DNA of 64,000 nt from contig JACKNV010000004.1 in NCBI GenBank assembly GCA_024234735.1, positions 204,710 to 268,709 of the forward strand. Reading direction: 5' to 3'. The position numbers and the translations under genes were made by a program. The DNA is from Pseudomonadales bacterium (GTDB lineage Bacteria > Pseudomonadota > Gammaproteobacteria > Pseudomonadales > Halieaceae). A model generated the notes under the pieces. The model did no database searches, was not told where the DNA came from, and saw only the letters and a program-made list of their open reading frames with translations. Of this stretch, positions 28,930-38,310 are shown one piece after another. Each line of letters starts with the position of its first letter. Position 1 is the stretch's first letter.

Positions 28930-29835
28930 ATGCAACTGCCCGAGAGCGTCACCCTGGTGGAGGTCGGCCCCCGGGACGGCCTGCAGAATGAGGCCCGCAC
29001 CATTCCCCTGGCGGCCAAGTTGCAATTGCTGGACGACCTGGCCGCCGCCGGCCACCGGGTCATCGAGGCGGGCAGTTTCGTCAACCCCAAATGGGTGCCG
29101 CAGATGGCCGACAGCGAGGCGGTGTTCGCCGGCCTGCAGCGCCGCCCCGGGGTGCGCTATACCGCCCTCACCCCCAACCTGCAGGGCTTCGAGCGGGCGC
29201 TGGCCGCCGGGGCCGACGAGGTGGCCATCTTCGCCGCCGCCTCGGAGGCGTTCTCGCAAAAGAACATCAACTGCAGCATCGCCGAGAGCCTGCAGCGCTT
29301 CGAGCAGGTGATGGCGGCTGCCGGCGAACGCGGTGTGCCGGTGCGCGGCTACGTCTCCTGCGTGCTGGGCTGCCCCTACGAGGGCGAGGTCGCCCCCGCC
29401 GCGGTGGCCGCGGTCACCGCCGAGCTGCTGGCGATGGGCTGCTACGAGGTCTCCCTGGGAGACACCATCGGCACCGGCACCGCCGGCTCCATGGCGCGCC
29501 TGCTGGAAACCCTGCTGGCGCAGTTCACCCCGCAACAGCTCGCGGTGCACTGCCACGACACCTACGGGCAGGCGCTGGCCAACATCCTGGTGGCGCTGCA
29601 ACACGGCATCGCCACGGTGGACACCTCGGTCGCCGGCCTGGGAGGCTGCCCCTATGCCCGGGGCGCGTCGGGCAACGTCGCCACCGAGGACGTGGTATAC
29701 ATGCTGGACGGCCTGGGCATCGCCAGCGGCCTGGACCTGGCGGCCCTGGCCGCCGCCGGCAACCGCATCTGCGCCACCCTGGGCCGCCCCAACGGCGCGC
29801 GCACGGCACGGGCGCTGGACGCCAGATCTGCCTGA
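28930..29835 (+). CDS. liuE: hydroxymethylglutaryl-CoA lyase
   Basis: 301 residues, TIM-barrel aldolase of the HMGL family. Cleaves 3-hydroxy-3-methylglutaryl-CoA to acetoacetate and acetyl-CoA, the last step of leucine breakdown. [11 protein letters not shown] near the N-terminus, [12 protein letters not shown] (metal ligands), and the signature [19 protein letters not shown] with the catalytic cysteine are present. It starts 6 bases after liuD, with its ribosome site (GGAG) at the liuD stop. Confidence 0.93.
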   Translation: MQLPESVTLVEVGPRDGLQNEARTIPLAAKLQLLDDLAAAGHRVIEAGSFVNPKWVPQMADSEAVFAGLQRRPGVRYTALTPNLQGFERALAAGADEVAIFAAASEAFSQKNINCSIAESLQRFEQVMAAAGERGVPVRGYVSCVLGCPYEGEVAPAAVAAVTAELLAMGCYEVSLGDTIGTGTAGSMARLLETLLAQFTPQQLAVHCHDTYGQALANILVALQHGIATVDTSVAGLGGCPYARGASGNVATEDVVYMLDGLGIASGLDLAALAAAGNRICATLGRPNGARTARALDARSA

Positions 29836-29878
29836 GGTAAGCTGGCAGGCACCGCGAGGGCACCACCGGAGTCCCCCC

Positions 29879-30223
29879 ATGGTGACCAAGAACACATCCC
29901 TGTTCCGCCTGCGCAACCTGGCGGCCCTGCTGGTGACCCTGTCGGGGGTCGGCCAGGTGGCCATGCTGTGGTTCCGCCCGCTGACCGGCGAGGCGGTGAT
30001 CGACGCGGTGATCGGCATCGTCTACATCATTATCGGCATCGGCCTGCAGGGCCAGTCGCGCTTCACCCTGTTCGTGGCCATCGCCGTGCCGGCGACCGTG
30101 GCCGGGCTGATCGTCAACAGCGAGCCGCTGGAAACCATGGCCTCCCTGCAGCGCACCCGGGTGGCGCTGGATGCCGCGGTGATGCTGTGCGCCGCCATCG
30201 TGCTGGCCAAGACCGAGAGCTGA
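29879..30223 (+). CDS. small membrane protein, function unknown
   Basis: 114 residues from ATG 29879, with CCGGAG upstream. Four hydrophobic helices (LAALLVTLSGVGQVAMLWF, AVIGIVYIIIGIGL, LFVAIAVPATVAGLIV, AAVMLCAAIVLAK) on a basic start. No family recognised; the shape resembles the small membrane protein beside the sulfatase at 19106. It follows liuE by 43 bases and may be read through from the liu operon. Confidence 0.65.
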   Translation: MVTKNTSLFRLRNLAALLVTLSGVGQVAMLWFRPLTGEAVIDAVIGIVYIIIGIGLQGQSRFTLFVAIAVPATVAGLIVNSEPLETMASLQRTRVALDAAVMLCAAIVLAKTES

Positions 30224-30349
30224 ATTCACCGCGGGCGCGGTGCAAGCATTTGAGCCGTCCCCGCATTCCTCGGCGCGCGCCGTGCCAGCCACGTGGGCCG
30301 TTGCTATGCTGCTGGCCTGCCCCGCCGACACCACCGCAGGAGACCCGGC

Positions 30350-31570
30350 TTGAGCGATGAACCCTATATCCTGATCACCGCCGACACCCACGCCGGCGGC
30401 AGCCACGCCCAGTACCGGGAATACCTGGACACCGCGTGGCGCGAGGCCTTCGACGAGTGGCGCGGCGGCTACCGCAACCCCTCCCAGCAGCACTACGGCA
30501 GCAAGAAGCTGCGCAACTGGGACCTGGAGATTCGCAGCCGCGACCAGAACAGCCAGGGCGTGGTCGGCGAAGTGGTCTACCCCAACACCGTGCCGCCGTT
30601 CTTCGCCAAGAGCATCGTCACCGCCCAGCCGCCGCGGCCCGAGCACTACCAGCGCGCCCTGGCCGGCATCCGCGCCCACAACCGCTGGCTGGTGGATTTC
30701 TGCGCCGAGGACCCGGACCGCCGCGCCGGGGTCGGGCTGATCCTGCCCAACGACATCGACGAGGCCATCAAGGACGTACACTGGATCGCCGAGCAGGGCC
30801 TGCGCGGCGGGGTGCTGCTGCCGCTGGTGCCCGAGGACTGCACCTGGCTGAAGCCCCTGTACCACCCGGACTGGGAGCCGCTGTACGCCGCCATCCAGGA
30901 TTGCGACCTGGTGATGAACCAGCACTCCGGCCAGGGCCTGCCCGACTACGGCAGCGGCGCGGTGGCCGAGGCCCTGTGGATGTCGGAGGTGCCCTTTTAC
31001 TGCAAGCGAGGCTATGCCCACCTGCTGCTCAGCGGGGTGTTCGAGCGCTACCCGCGGCTGCGCTACATCCTCACCGAGTCGGGCTGCTCCTGGGCCCCCG
31101 AGATGCTGCGCAGCCTGGACCGCATTCACGAGGGCTTCAGCGCCGGCGCCATCGGCGAAATGACCTATGCCGGCATGGAGTGGGTGCTGAAAGAGCCCCC
31201 CAGCTTCTACGCCCGGCGCAACTGCTACTACGGCGCCAGCTTTCCCAGCCTGGCGGAACTGGACGGCCGCGAGGAGGTCGGGGTGGAGCAGATCTGCTGG
31301 GGCAACGACTACCCCCACTACGAGGGCACCTTTCCCTACAACCTCGAATCGCTGCAACTCACCTTCGGCGCCGTGCCGGACGCCGAGCGCCGCATGATCC
31401 TGGGAGAAAACGCCGCCCGCCTGTACAACTTCGACCTGGACAAACTGCGCCCCCTGGCGGCGCGGTACGGGCCCACCCCGCAGCAGGTGGAGACGCCGCT
31501 GCGGCAGATACCCGAAGACAGCGGCTGCTACCTGTTCGTGGACGAGCGCCGCAGGCGGGGCACGCGGTAG
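30350..31570 (+). CDS. amidohydrolase-family protein (PF04909 type)
   Basis: 406 residues using a TTG at 30350, which has AGGAG at 7 bases; the longer frame from a GTG at 30293 has no such site. The N-terminal ITADTHAG offers the first metal-site histidine, QHSGQG a mid-barrel histidine, and WGNDYPHYEGTFPYN is the C-terminal aspartate/histidine signature of amidohydrolase-2 proteins (decarboxylases and hydrolases of the ACMSD superfamily). Substrate not predictable. The liu context is probably coincidental. Confidence 0.78.
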   Translation: MSDEPYILITADTHAGGSHAQYREYLDTAWREAFDEWRGGYRNPSQQHYGSKKLRNWDLEIRSRDQNSQGVVGEVVYPNTVPPFFAKSIVTAQPPRPEHYQRALAGIRAHNRWLVDFCAEDPDRRAGVGLILPNDIDEAIKDVHWIAEQGLRGGVLLPLVPEDCTWLKPLYHPDWEPLYAAIQDCDLVMNQHSGQGLPDYGSGAVAEALWMSEVPFYCKRGYAHLLLSGVFERYPRLRYILTESGCSWAPEMLRSLDRIHEGFSAGAIGEMTYAGMEWVLKEPPSFYARRNCYYGASFPSLAELDGREEVGVEQICWGNDYPHYEGTFPYNLESLQLTFGAVPDAERRMILGENAARLYNFDLDKLRPLAARYGPTPQQVETPLRQIPEDSGCYLFVDERRRRGTR

Positions 31571-31652
31571 CGCCGATTTCGTTCGACCAGCGCAGCGCGA
31601 CTGCGGCTATAATGCCCGCCCCGGCAACCCCCGCACGAGGCGCTCACCCCCC

Positions 31653-32201
31653 ATGGCACTCAAACCCACCATCTACAAGGCCCAGGTGGAGCTCGCCGAC
31701 AGCGACCACAGCCGCTACCAGAGCCTCAACCTGACCCTGGCCCGGCACCCCTCGGAAACCCTGGAGCGCATGGCCGCCCGCCTGCTGGCCTATTGCCTCA
31801 ACGCCGGGCGCGGCCTGGAATTCACCCGCGGCCTGTCCACCGCCGAGGAGCCGGACCTGTGGCAGCACGCCGACAACGGTGAGATCGCCCACTGGATCGA
31901 AGTGGGCCAGCCGGAGGAACCGCGCCTGCGCAAGGCCTGCGGCCGCGCCCGCCGGGTGAGCGTGTACGCCTTCGGCAAAAGCAGCGACACCTGGTGGCAG
32001 CTCAACGGCGCGGCCATCGCCGCCCTGCCCCGCTGCACCGTGTGGCAGCTGGACTGGCCGCAGATGATGGCCGTCGCCGCCCTGCTGGAGCGCACCATGG
32101 CGCTGACGGTGAGCATCGTCGGCGGCGTCATATACCTGGACAACGGCGGCGCCTCGGCGAGTATCGAGCCGGTGCTGCTGGCCGATTCGGCGGAGGGCTA
32201 A
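31653..32201 (+). CDS. yaeQ: YaeQ family protein
   Basis: 182 residues, the normal length. The conserved opening LKPTIYKAQVELADSDHSRYQ, HPSETLERMAARLLAYCLNA and the ending VGGVIYLDNGG are characteristic of YaeQ, a PD-(D/E)XK-fold protein of unclear function (reported as a suppressor of rfaH loss in E. coli). GAGG precedes the ATG. A long hairpin repeat begins one base after its stop. Confidence 0.9.
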   Translation: MALKPTIYKAQVELADSDHSRYQSLNLTLARHPSETLERMAARLLAYCLNAGRGLEFTRGLSTAEEPDLWQHADNGEIAHWIEVGQPEEPRLRKACGRARRVSVYAFGKSSDTWWQLNGAAIAALPRCTVWQLDWPQMMAVAALLERTMALTVSIVGGVIYLDNGGASASIEPVLLADSAEG

Positions 32202-32277
32202 CGGCGCCGGCCGGGAAAGTTTTTTTCGAATGCGAGTATCGGGGAAGCAGGCGAAAAAACTTTCCCGGCCGGAGCCG
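32202..32277. repeat. long hairpin repeat, copy A (CGAGTATCGGGGAAG family)
   Basis: Arms CGGCGCCGGCCGGGAAAG... and ...CTTTCCCGGCCGGAGCCG pair over about 25 bp with one bulged T, around a loop of about 23 bases containing CGAGTATCGGGGAAG (32233-32247). It lies in the convergent gap between yaeQ and the CNNM-type gene. Two other copies, at 38311 and 38503, share the loop exactly and differ in stem sequence in a paired way. Confidence 0.85.
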
Positions 32278-32356
32278 CCAGCCTTGTCGGATCCGACAAT
32301 CAAAAGCCTGCACTCAAGCCATCAGATGGAGCCAAACACAGTTCGGAACTGTGGGA

Positions 32357-33412
32357 TCACACCTGCTTGCGCCCAGACCCCTCCAATGAGCTGTACAGGC
32401 CGATACCCTTGAACAGGCGGCCGAGGATATCGGCGCCGGTGATGATGCGGCGCTGTTCGCCCCACAGCAGAATCACGTCCTGCTTCAGCGGCAGGTCCGA
32501 CTGGGCCTCCGCCTCGCCCTTGAACAGGGCGATCACCGAGCCCAGGCGGGTATTCGCATCGCTCACCACCACCGGGCGGTGGCAGAACGCCAGCGGGTCC
32601 ACCACCGCGTCTTCCGGGACGAACACCTCGCGCAGGTAGGCGTCGGCGTCCAGCACCAGGCGCGGCGGACTGGCGCCGTCGACGATGATGATCCAGTGGC
32701 AGCCGGTGGCCGCCACCCGCAGCGCCAGTTCGCGCTGGGCCTGCAGCGGCGCCGTGGTCTCGCTGAAAAACTGCGGCCGGCCCTGGACGAAGGGGAAATC
32801 GAACACGCTCTCCGGGCGCACCTCCTCGCCCTCCCTGGCCACCGGCACATCGTCTATCGCCAGAAAGTTGAGGGCGCCGATACCCTCCACCGCGTCCACC
32901 TCGGAGTCCTCCGACTGGATGTGCTTGTAGATCAGGTGGTGCAGCTCCCTTTCCTGGAAAAACTGGGTGTCCTCCCTGCCCAGCCACAGGTCCAGCATCA
33001 AGGCGCTGGGTTTGGCGATGGGGTACAGCAGCAGCTGGTAGAAACGGATCAGCGGCGCCAGCATGGCCGCCATGCGCAGGGCGTTGCGGGAGAAGTAGGC
33101 CTGCGGCGCGATCTCCCCGCCCAGGGTGATGACGAAGGTGGAGAACACGAAGGCCACCAGGCCGGTCATCACCGAGTTGGACAACAGGGTCAGCAGCACG
33201 TTGATGCCCACGTTGCCCCACAGGATGGTGGTCAGCAGGAAGTTGGAATCGTGGCGCAGCTTGAGGATGCGCGCCGCCGCCGCGCTGCCGTTGGCGACCT
33301 GTATTTCCAGGCGCAGGCGGCTCATGCTGAAATAGGCCAGGTTGAGGCCGGAGAAAATCGCCGACTGGCTCAGGCACCCCGCGATACCCAGCCAAATCCA
33401 GTAGTCTGCCAT
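32357..33412 (-). CDS. CNNM/CorC-type membrane protein (DUF21), magnesium homeostasis
   Basis: 351 residues from the ATG at 33412. The N-terminal DUF21 membrane domain has helices YWIWLGIAGCLSQSAIFSGL, TTILWGNVGINVLLTLL, VAFVFSTFVITLGGEIAPQA and LAPLIRFYQLLLYPIAK; SGLNLAYFSMSR and GEIAPQ are CNNM core motifs. The C-terminal half looks like a divergent CBS pair (WIIIVDG, RLGSVIALFKGE). The CorC_HlyC domain is absent. CNNM/CorC proteins move or control Mg2+. It is divergent from a DUF432-like/MscS/MgtE gene row, which supports an ion-homeostasis role. Confidence 0.75.
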   Translation of the reverse strand: MADYWIWLGIAGCLSQSAIFSGLNLAYFSMSRLRLEIQVANGSAAAARILKLRHDSNFLLTTILWGNVGINVLLTLLSNSVMTGLVAFVFSTFVITLGGEIAPQAYFSRNALRMAAMLAPLIRFYQLLLYPIAKPSALMLDLWLGREDTQFFQERELHHLIYKHIQSEDSEVDAVEGIGALNFLAIDDVPVAREGEEVRPESVFDFPFVQGRPQFFSETTAPLQAQRELALRVAATGCHWIIIVDGASPPRLVLDADAYLREVFVPEDAVVDPLAFCHRPVVVSDANTRLGSVIALFKGEAEAQSDLPLKQDVILLWGEQRRIITGADILGRLFKGIGLYSSLEGSGRKQV

Positions 33413-33534
33413 TGCTGTCGATCCGTTTCTTCCACTCAGGGAGATGGCCCTGCTATGCTGCCGGGCCGGTAAGATCATAGCAGAGAGCGGGCGGGTACCG
33501 GCGCTGCGCCCGCACAGCACAGGCGAGTGAGGCC

Positions 33535-34323
33535 ATGGCACGCAGGAAACAGGAACCCCCCGAGCTGTCCCTGGGACTGTGGTCCCGGCCCTGGCCAGTG
33601 CAGGAGGCGCCGCTGCAGGTGGAGTTGGGCGACCTGTCGCTCACCGTGCAGCATTTGCACCACGAATGGCAGTTGAACTACCACTGGACCCGCCGCGAGA
33701 ACAACGGCGGTTTCTCCTGCGAACCGTTGCAGGGGTCACCGCGGCCCGAGGACAAGGTGGATCGTATCGCCATGGAAAAAATGAGCGCCGCGGTCCGCCT
33801 GCTGCCGCGCCTGGCCGACCGTCCCGTGGTGGTGCGCCCCTACTCGGCGCTGACCCTGCCGGCCCACAACCGGGTGACGCTGTTCGTCAGCACGCCCCTG
33901 TGGCTGGCGCTGGAATTCGCCCCCGGGGTGCAGCGCGAGCTGCCGGCCCAGCAGCTGTCGGACACCTGGATGGGCGCCCTCACCGGCCACGGCGAGCTGT
34001 GCTACGGCTCCCACACCCACGCCCGGCTGGACCGCGAGCTGCTGCTGAAACGGCCGTTTCGCGCCATTACCCCCATCACCATCCACAACAAGAGCCAGGG
34101 GGACGCCACCCTGGAACGCCTCAGTATTCCCGCGCCCTTTCTCTCCCTGTACGGCCAGGAAGAACAGTTGGTGACCGAACCCCTGACCATCGCCATGGAC
34201 CGGGAAAAGGCCGAGGGTGTCGTGCATATCGGCTCCCTGGAGGGCGTGCCGCGCATCGCCGGCGCGCGGCGCCGGGCCGACCGGGGCATCCTGGTGAGCG
34301 CCTGGGAAAACCTGTTTGCCTGA
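33535..34323 (+). CDS. DUF432-like protein upstream of mscS
   Basis: 262 residues, no signal peptide, mixed alpha/beta with conserved-looking segments RPYSALTLPAHNRVTLFVSTPLWLAL, DTWMGALTGHGELCYGS and KRPFRAITPITIHNKS. The sequence and its place 15 bases ahead of an MscS gene recall DUF432 proteins, which are known as neighbours of mechanosensitive channels. Function unknown; a cytosolic partner of the channel is the reasonable guess. Family name from memory, so moderate certainty. Confidence 0.6.
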   Translation: MARRKQEPPELSLGLWSRPWPVQEAPLQVELGDLSLTVQHLHHEWQLNYHWTRRENNGGFSCEPLQGSPRPEDKVDRIAMEKMSAAVRLLPRLADRPVVVRPYSALTLPAHNRVTLFVSTPLWLALEFAPGVQRELPAQQLSDTWMGALTGHGELCYGSHTHARLDRELLLKRPFRAITPITIHNKSQGDATLERLSIPAPFLSLYGQEEQLVTEPLTIAMDREKAEGVVHIGSLEGVPRIAGARRRADRGILVSAWENLFA

Positions 34324-34338
34324 CGAAGAGCAAGACCC

Positions 34339-35193
34339 ATGAATGAACTGATCCCCCAGGCCCCGGTGGAAGACGCCATCAACTGGCTGGCCATCGCCAA
34401 GGCCATCACACTGTTCGCCGCCGGCTGGGTACTGGCCCGGCTCGCCACCGGCCTGTTCCGCCGCGCCGCGAGCCTGCGGCTGGGCCCCCACCTGCTGGCC
34501 ATCTACAGCCGCCTGATCGCCTACGCCATCCTGGCGCTGTTCACGGTAACCGCCGTGCAGCAACTGGGCTTCGACATCTCCGTGCTGCTGGGTGCGGCCG
34601 GCATCCTCACCGTGGCTATCGGCTTCGCCGCCCAGACGTCCGCTTCCAACCTGATAAGCGGCCTGTTCCTGCTGGGAGAAAAGCCCTTCGAAGTGGGCGA
34701 CGTGCTGCGGGTCGACGGCGAAACCGGCGAGGTGGTCGGCATCGACCTGCTGTCGGTCAAGCTGCGCACCTTCGACAACCTGTTCGTACGCCTGCCCAAC
34801 GAGACCCTGATCAAGAGCAAGGTGGTCAACCTCACCAAGTTTCCCCTGCGGCGCATCGACCTGGTGGTGGGAGTCGCCTACAGGGAGGACCTGAAGCGCG
34901 TCATCGGCCTGTTGCTAGAGGTGGCCGAGCGGGAACTGCGCTGCATGGAGGAACCGCAGCCCTTCTGTGTGGTCACGGCCTTCAACACCTCGTCCATCGA
35001 CCTGCAACTGTCGGTTTGGTGCCGCAAGGAAGTGTTTCGCGACCTGAAAAGCGAAATGATGGTGGCGATCAAGGCGAGCTTCGACCGCAACGGGATCGAG
35101 ATACCCTTTCCCCATGTATCGCTGTACGCCGGCTCGCAAACCCCGCCCTTCCCGCTGCAAAACCGCGATGCCGAAAGCGCGCCGCCGGACTGA
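34339..35193 (+). CDS. mscS: MscS-family mechanosensitive channel
   Basis: 284 residues. Three membrane helices; the pore helix region VLLGAAGILTVAIGFAAQTSASNLISGLFLL carries the Gly/Ala packing and QTSASN hinge of MscS, followed by the beta domain (EKPFEVGDVLRVDGETGEVVGIDLLSVKLRTFDN, interrupted in usual places) and the alpha/beta vestibule domain. It releases solutes when membrane tension rises. It probably forms one unit with the DUF432-like gene and the channel gene that follows. Confidence 0.9.
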   Translation: MNELIPQAPVEDAINWLAIAKAITLFAAGWVLARLATGLFRRAASLRLGPHLLAIYSRLIAYAILALFTVTAVQQLGFDISVLLGAAGILTVAIGFAAQTSASNLISGLFLLGEKPFEVGDVLRVDGETGEVVGIDLLSVKLRTFDNLFVRLPNETLIKSKVVNLTKFPLRRIDLVVGVAYREDLKRVIGLLLEVAERELRCMEEPQPFCVVTAFNTSSIDLQLSVWCRKEVFRDLKSEMMVAIKASFDRNGIEIPFPHVSLYAGSQTPPFPLQNRDAESAPPD

Positions 35194-35254
35194 CGCGAGT
35201 GCACGAATACACGCTACAATCTGCCACTGACCCGGCCCCTGCGAGGAGCTTGCC

Positions 35255-36094
35255 ATGCCCGATGCCGCCGAACTCACCGCCCAGCTCGAGGCCACCCTGC
35301 TGGGCGCGGCCAACGAGATCATCGCCGCCCTGCCGGGCATCCTCGGCGGCCTGGTGCTGCTGCTGGTGGGCTGGTACGCCGCCCGGCTGATCCGCGCCGC
35401 CACCCTCAAGCTGATGGACCTGGTCAATCGCGCCCTGGAAAAACTGCTGTCCGGGCGCACCCGGGCGGTGGTGTATTTCTCCTCCGGCATCGCCAACCTG
35501 GTGGCCAGTATCCTGTTCTGGATAACCCTGTTCGTGTTCGTCACCGCCGCCCTGGACGTCGCCGGTCTCACAGCGGTGTCGGCCTGGCTGGAGCGCATCG
35601 TGGAATTCCTGCCCGGCATCGTCACCGGCGGCCTGATCATCCTGGTGGGCTATATCCTCTCCGCCCTGGTGCGGGACGTGACCCTGGCGGCGGCCCACGC
35701 CGCCGAGTTCACCGAGTCGGTGGTGATCAGCCGCCTGGCCCAGGGCATCACCCTGGTGACCGCGCTGGTCATCGGCCTGGACCAGATCGGCATCGACGTC
35801 ACCTTCCTCACCACCATGCTGGGGGTGACCAGCGCCGCCCTGCTGTTCGGCTTCGCCCTGGCGTTCGGCCTGGGTGCCCGCGCCCTGGTGAGCAACCTGA
35901 TCGCCGCCCACCACCTGCGGGAGGTGCTCGAGCCCGGCCAGGATATCCGCGTCGGCGAGTTCGCGGGCACGGTGCTGGAAGTGTCGCCCACCGCCATCAT
36001 CCTCGACACCCCCGAGGGGCGCACCTCGCTGCCGGCCAGCCTCTACCAGGAGCAGGCCATGGTAATGCTGCTGCAGGACGGCGCCGATGAGTGA
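35255..36094 (+). CDS. second MscS-superfamily channel (conserved TM-helix type)
   Basis: 279 residues. Starts with the repeated TM-helix motif (LPGILGGLVLLLVGWYAARLIRAATL and again FLPGIVTGGLIILVGYILSALVRDV) of PF05552-type channels, then a pore helix TTMLGVTSAALLFGFALAFGLGARALVSNLIA and a shortened beta domain (EPGQDIRVGEFAGTVLEVSPTAIIL). It lacks the large C-terminal vestibule of the preceding mscS. It ends overlapping the next gene by 8 bases. Confidence 0.8.
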   Translation: MPDAAELTAQLEATLLGAANEIIAALPGILGGLVLLLVGWYAARLIRAATLKLMDLVNRALEKLLSGRTRAVVYFSSGIANLVASILFWITLFVFVTAALDVAGLTAVSAWLERIVEFLPGIVTGGLIILVGYILSALVRDVTLAAAHAAEFTESVVISRLAQGITLVTALVIGLDQIGIDVTFLTTMLGVTSAALLFGFALAFGLGARALVSNLIAAHHLREVLEPGQDIRVGEFAGTVLEVSPTAIILDTPEGRTSLPASLYQEQAMVMLLQDGADE

Positions 36095-36959
36095 TGCCAA
36101 CCCGCTGAGCGTGGCCTTCCTGCAGCAGCGGCCGCGGGCCGCCGCCGCCCTGTTGCAGGATTTTACCCCGGAGGCCTGCGTCGCCTTCCTGGATGAGGTG
36201 CCGCTGGATGTGCTGGTGCCCGTGATCGACGCCATGGCCAGCTGGCCGGCCGCCCGCACCCTGTCGCTGCTGCCGGTGGGCAGTGCCGCCACGGTGTTGC
36301 GCGACCTCCCGGACACCGAGTCGGAATCCCTGCTGCGCCTGATGAGCCCCGAGCAACGCGCGGCGGTGCTGGGACACCTGCCGGCGCGGGTCGCCCGCGG
36401 CTTCGAGCGCAAGCTGGCCTACCCGGTGAGCACGGTGGGCGCCTGGATGGACAGCTCGGTACCCTGCTTCGCCCTGGACAGCTCGGTGGGTCACTGCCTG
36501 GACCTGGTGAAACGCCAGCGCAGCCACCTGGGGGGCATCGTCATCGTGGTGGACGAGCGCCGCCACCTGATCGGCCTGGTGGAGGTCGAGAAGCTGCTGA
36601 CCTCGGACGGCAGCGCCAGCCTGGCGCGCCTGCTGGACCGCCAGCTGCACCCGCTGTCCGCGCGGGCGACCCTGTGGGAAGTGGAGCACCACGAGGGCTG
36701 GACCCGCTATCCCTCGCTGCCGGTGGTGGACCGCCACAACACCGTACTGGGCGCGCTCACCCACGCCGGCCTGCGCGCCGGCACCGCCCGCGCCGCCGAC
36801 GGCGCCGACCAGCACCTGCGCTTTTCCATCCTCACCCACATGGGAGAGGCTTTCCTGGTGGTCATCGGCGGCCTGCTGGCGACCCTGGCCGGCCTGCGCA
36901 CCGGCCAGGAGACCAGGCCGCGGGCCCAGCCGCCGGGAGGAGTCCGCCATGACAGCTGA
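36087..36959 (+). CDS. MgtE N-domain plus CBS protein without the channel
   Basis: 290 residues. Residues 1-115 resemble the superhelical MgtE N domain (LSLLPVGSAATVLRDLPDTESESLLRLM) and 120-250 a CBS pair (VGAWMDSSVPCFALDSSVGHCL, GIVIVVDERRHLIGLVEVEKLL, LPVVDRHNTVLGALT). Instead of the five-helix MgtE channel there is one short hydrophobic segment (FLVVIGGLLATLAGL) at the end. It overlaps the next gene, a full MgtE, by 11 bases. It looks like a Mg2+-sensing regulatory copy that may assemble with MgtE. Confidence 0.75.
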   Translation: MSDANPLSVAFLQQRPRAAAALLQDFTPEACVAFLDEVPLDVLVPVIDAMASWPAARTLSLLPVGSAATVLRDLPDTESESLLRLMSPEQRAAVLGHLPARVARGFERKLAYPVSTVGAWMDSSVPCFALDSSVGHCLDLVKRQRSHLGGIVIVVDERRHLIGLVEVEKLLTSDGSASLARLLDRQLHPLSARATLWEVEHHEGWTRYPSLPVVDRHNTVLGALTHAGLRAGTARAADGADQHLRFSILTHMGEAFLVVIGGLLATLAGLRTGQETRPRAQPPGGVRHDS

Positions 36960-38256
36960 CACCACCCCGGTCGCCGCCAGCCTCAATCGCTACTTCCTGC
37001 TCAACTTCCCGGCGGAGGCCGCCCGCCAGATCGAGTCCTTCGCCGCCGCCGAGGTGCTGCCGTCGCTGCAGGAGCAGGACGCCGCGGTGCTGGTGCCGGT
37101 GTGGAGCAAGCTGGTGCCGCTGGTGGCCGCCACCCTCACCCGGCAGCTGCCGACCGACATGGCACAGCAGCTGCTGACCGAGATTCCCCCCGGGGACGCG
37201 GTGCGCATCCTGTTCCAGCTGCCCGCCACCCAGCGCGGCGCCCTGCTGGAGACCCTGAGCCCGGCCACCCGCCACGAGCTGGAGCAGTTGATGTCCTACC
37301 CGGAGGACTCCGCCGGGCGCCTGATGGACACCCGCATACCCACCTACCGCGGCAGCATGACCGTGCAGGACGCCCTGGACTCGCTGCGCCGGGCGAAGAT
37401 GAAGACCGCCCGCTCCCTCTACCTGGTGGACGACCAGGGGCGCATCGTCGAACGGGTACTGTTGCAGGAGCTGGCGCTGGCGGACCCGGCCAGTCAGCTG
37501 CATGAGCTGGCCCGGCCGGTGCGCGCCACGGTGCAGGCCACCGCCAGCCGCGAGGAGGTGCTGGAGGCCTTTTCCCGCTACGTGCTGCTGGACCTGCCCG
37601 TGGTCGACATCGACGGCGTGCTGCTGGGGGTGATCATCAACAACGCCCTGGTGCAGGCAGTGCAGGAAGAGAGCTCCGCCGACATCCAGACCATGGTGGG
37701 CGTGAGCCGCGAGGAGCGCGCCCTGTCCAGCCCGCTGTTCGCGGTGAAAAAACGCATGCCCTGGCTGCAGGTCAACCTGCTCACCGCCTTTCTCGCCGCC
37801 GCGGTGGTGGGCCTGTTCGAGAACACCATCGCCCAGGTCACCGCGCTGGCCATCCTGCTGCCGGTGGTGGCAGGCCAGTCCGGCAACGCCGGCGCCCAGG
37901 CCCTGGCGGTGACCATGCGCGGCCTGGCGCTGCGCGAGATCACCATCCGCCACTGGTTCGCGGTGATGTTCAAGGAGGTCCGGGTGGGCTTCCTCAACGG
38001 CCTGGCCATTGCCACCACCTGCGGCATCGGGGTGTATCTGTGGAGCGGCTCCCCGGGGCTGGTGGCGGTGATCTGTCTGTCCATGGTGCTGGCCATGGTG
38101 GCCGCGGGATTCGCCGGCGCGGTGGTGCCCATTCTGCTGGTGCGCCTGGGGCAGGACCCGGCCCAGTCGTCGTCCATCATCCTCACCACGGTCACCGACG
38201 TGGCGGGGTTTTTCTCCTTCCTGGGCATCGCCACCCTGTTGATGCAGTTTCTGTAG
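36949..38256 (+). CDS. mgtE: MgtE-family magnesium transporter
   Basis: 435 residues. N domain (IPPGDAVRILFQLPATQRGALLETL), CBS pair (MSYPEDSAGRLMDTRIPTYRG, SLYLVDDQGRIVERV, LPVVDIDGVLLGVI) and a five-helix channel with VNLLTAFLAAAVVGLFENTIA, LPVVAGQSGNAGAQALAVTMRGLA (pore motif) and LTTVTDVAGFFSFLGIA. In this family Mg2+ binding between the N and CBS domains closes the pore. Last gene of the mechanosensitive/magnesium row; two hairpin repeats follow. Confidence 0.92.
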   Translation: MTADTTPVAASLNRYFLLNFPAEAARQIESFAAAEVLPSLQEQDAAVLVPVWSKLVPLVAATLTRQLPTDMAQQLLTEIPPGDAVRILFQLPATQRGALLETLSPATRHELEQLMSYPEDSAGRLMDTRIPTYRGSMTVQDALDSLRRAKMKTARSLYLVDDQGRIVERVLLQELALADPASQLHELARPVRATVQATASREEVLEAFSRYVLLDLPVVDIDGVLLGVIINNALVQAVQEESSADIQTMVGVSREERALSSPLFAVKKRMPWLQVNLLTAFLAAAVVGLFENTIAQVTALAILLPVVAGQSGNAGAQALAVTMRGLALREITIRHWFAVMFKEVRVGFLNGLAIATTCGIGVYLWSGSPGLVAVICLSMVLAMVAAGFAGAVVPILLVRLGQDPAQSSSIILTTVTDVAGFFSFLGIATLLMQFL

Positions 38257-38310
38257 ACGGGCTTCCTGGTCTGGTGCTTGCTAGCGGCCGCGATCTATAG
38301 TTCTCGCTAA

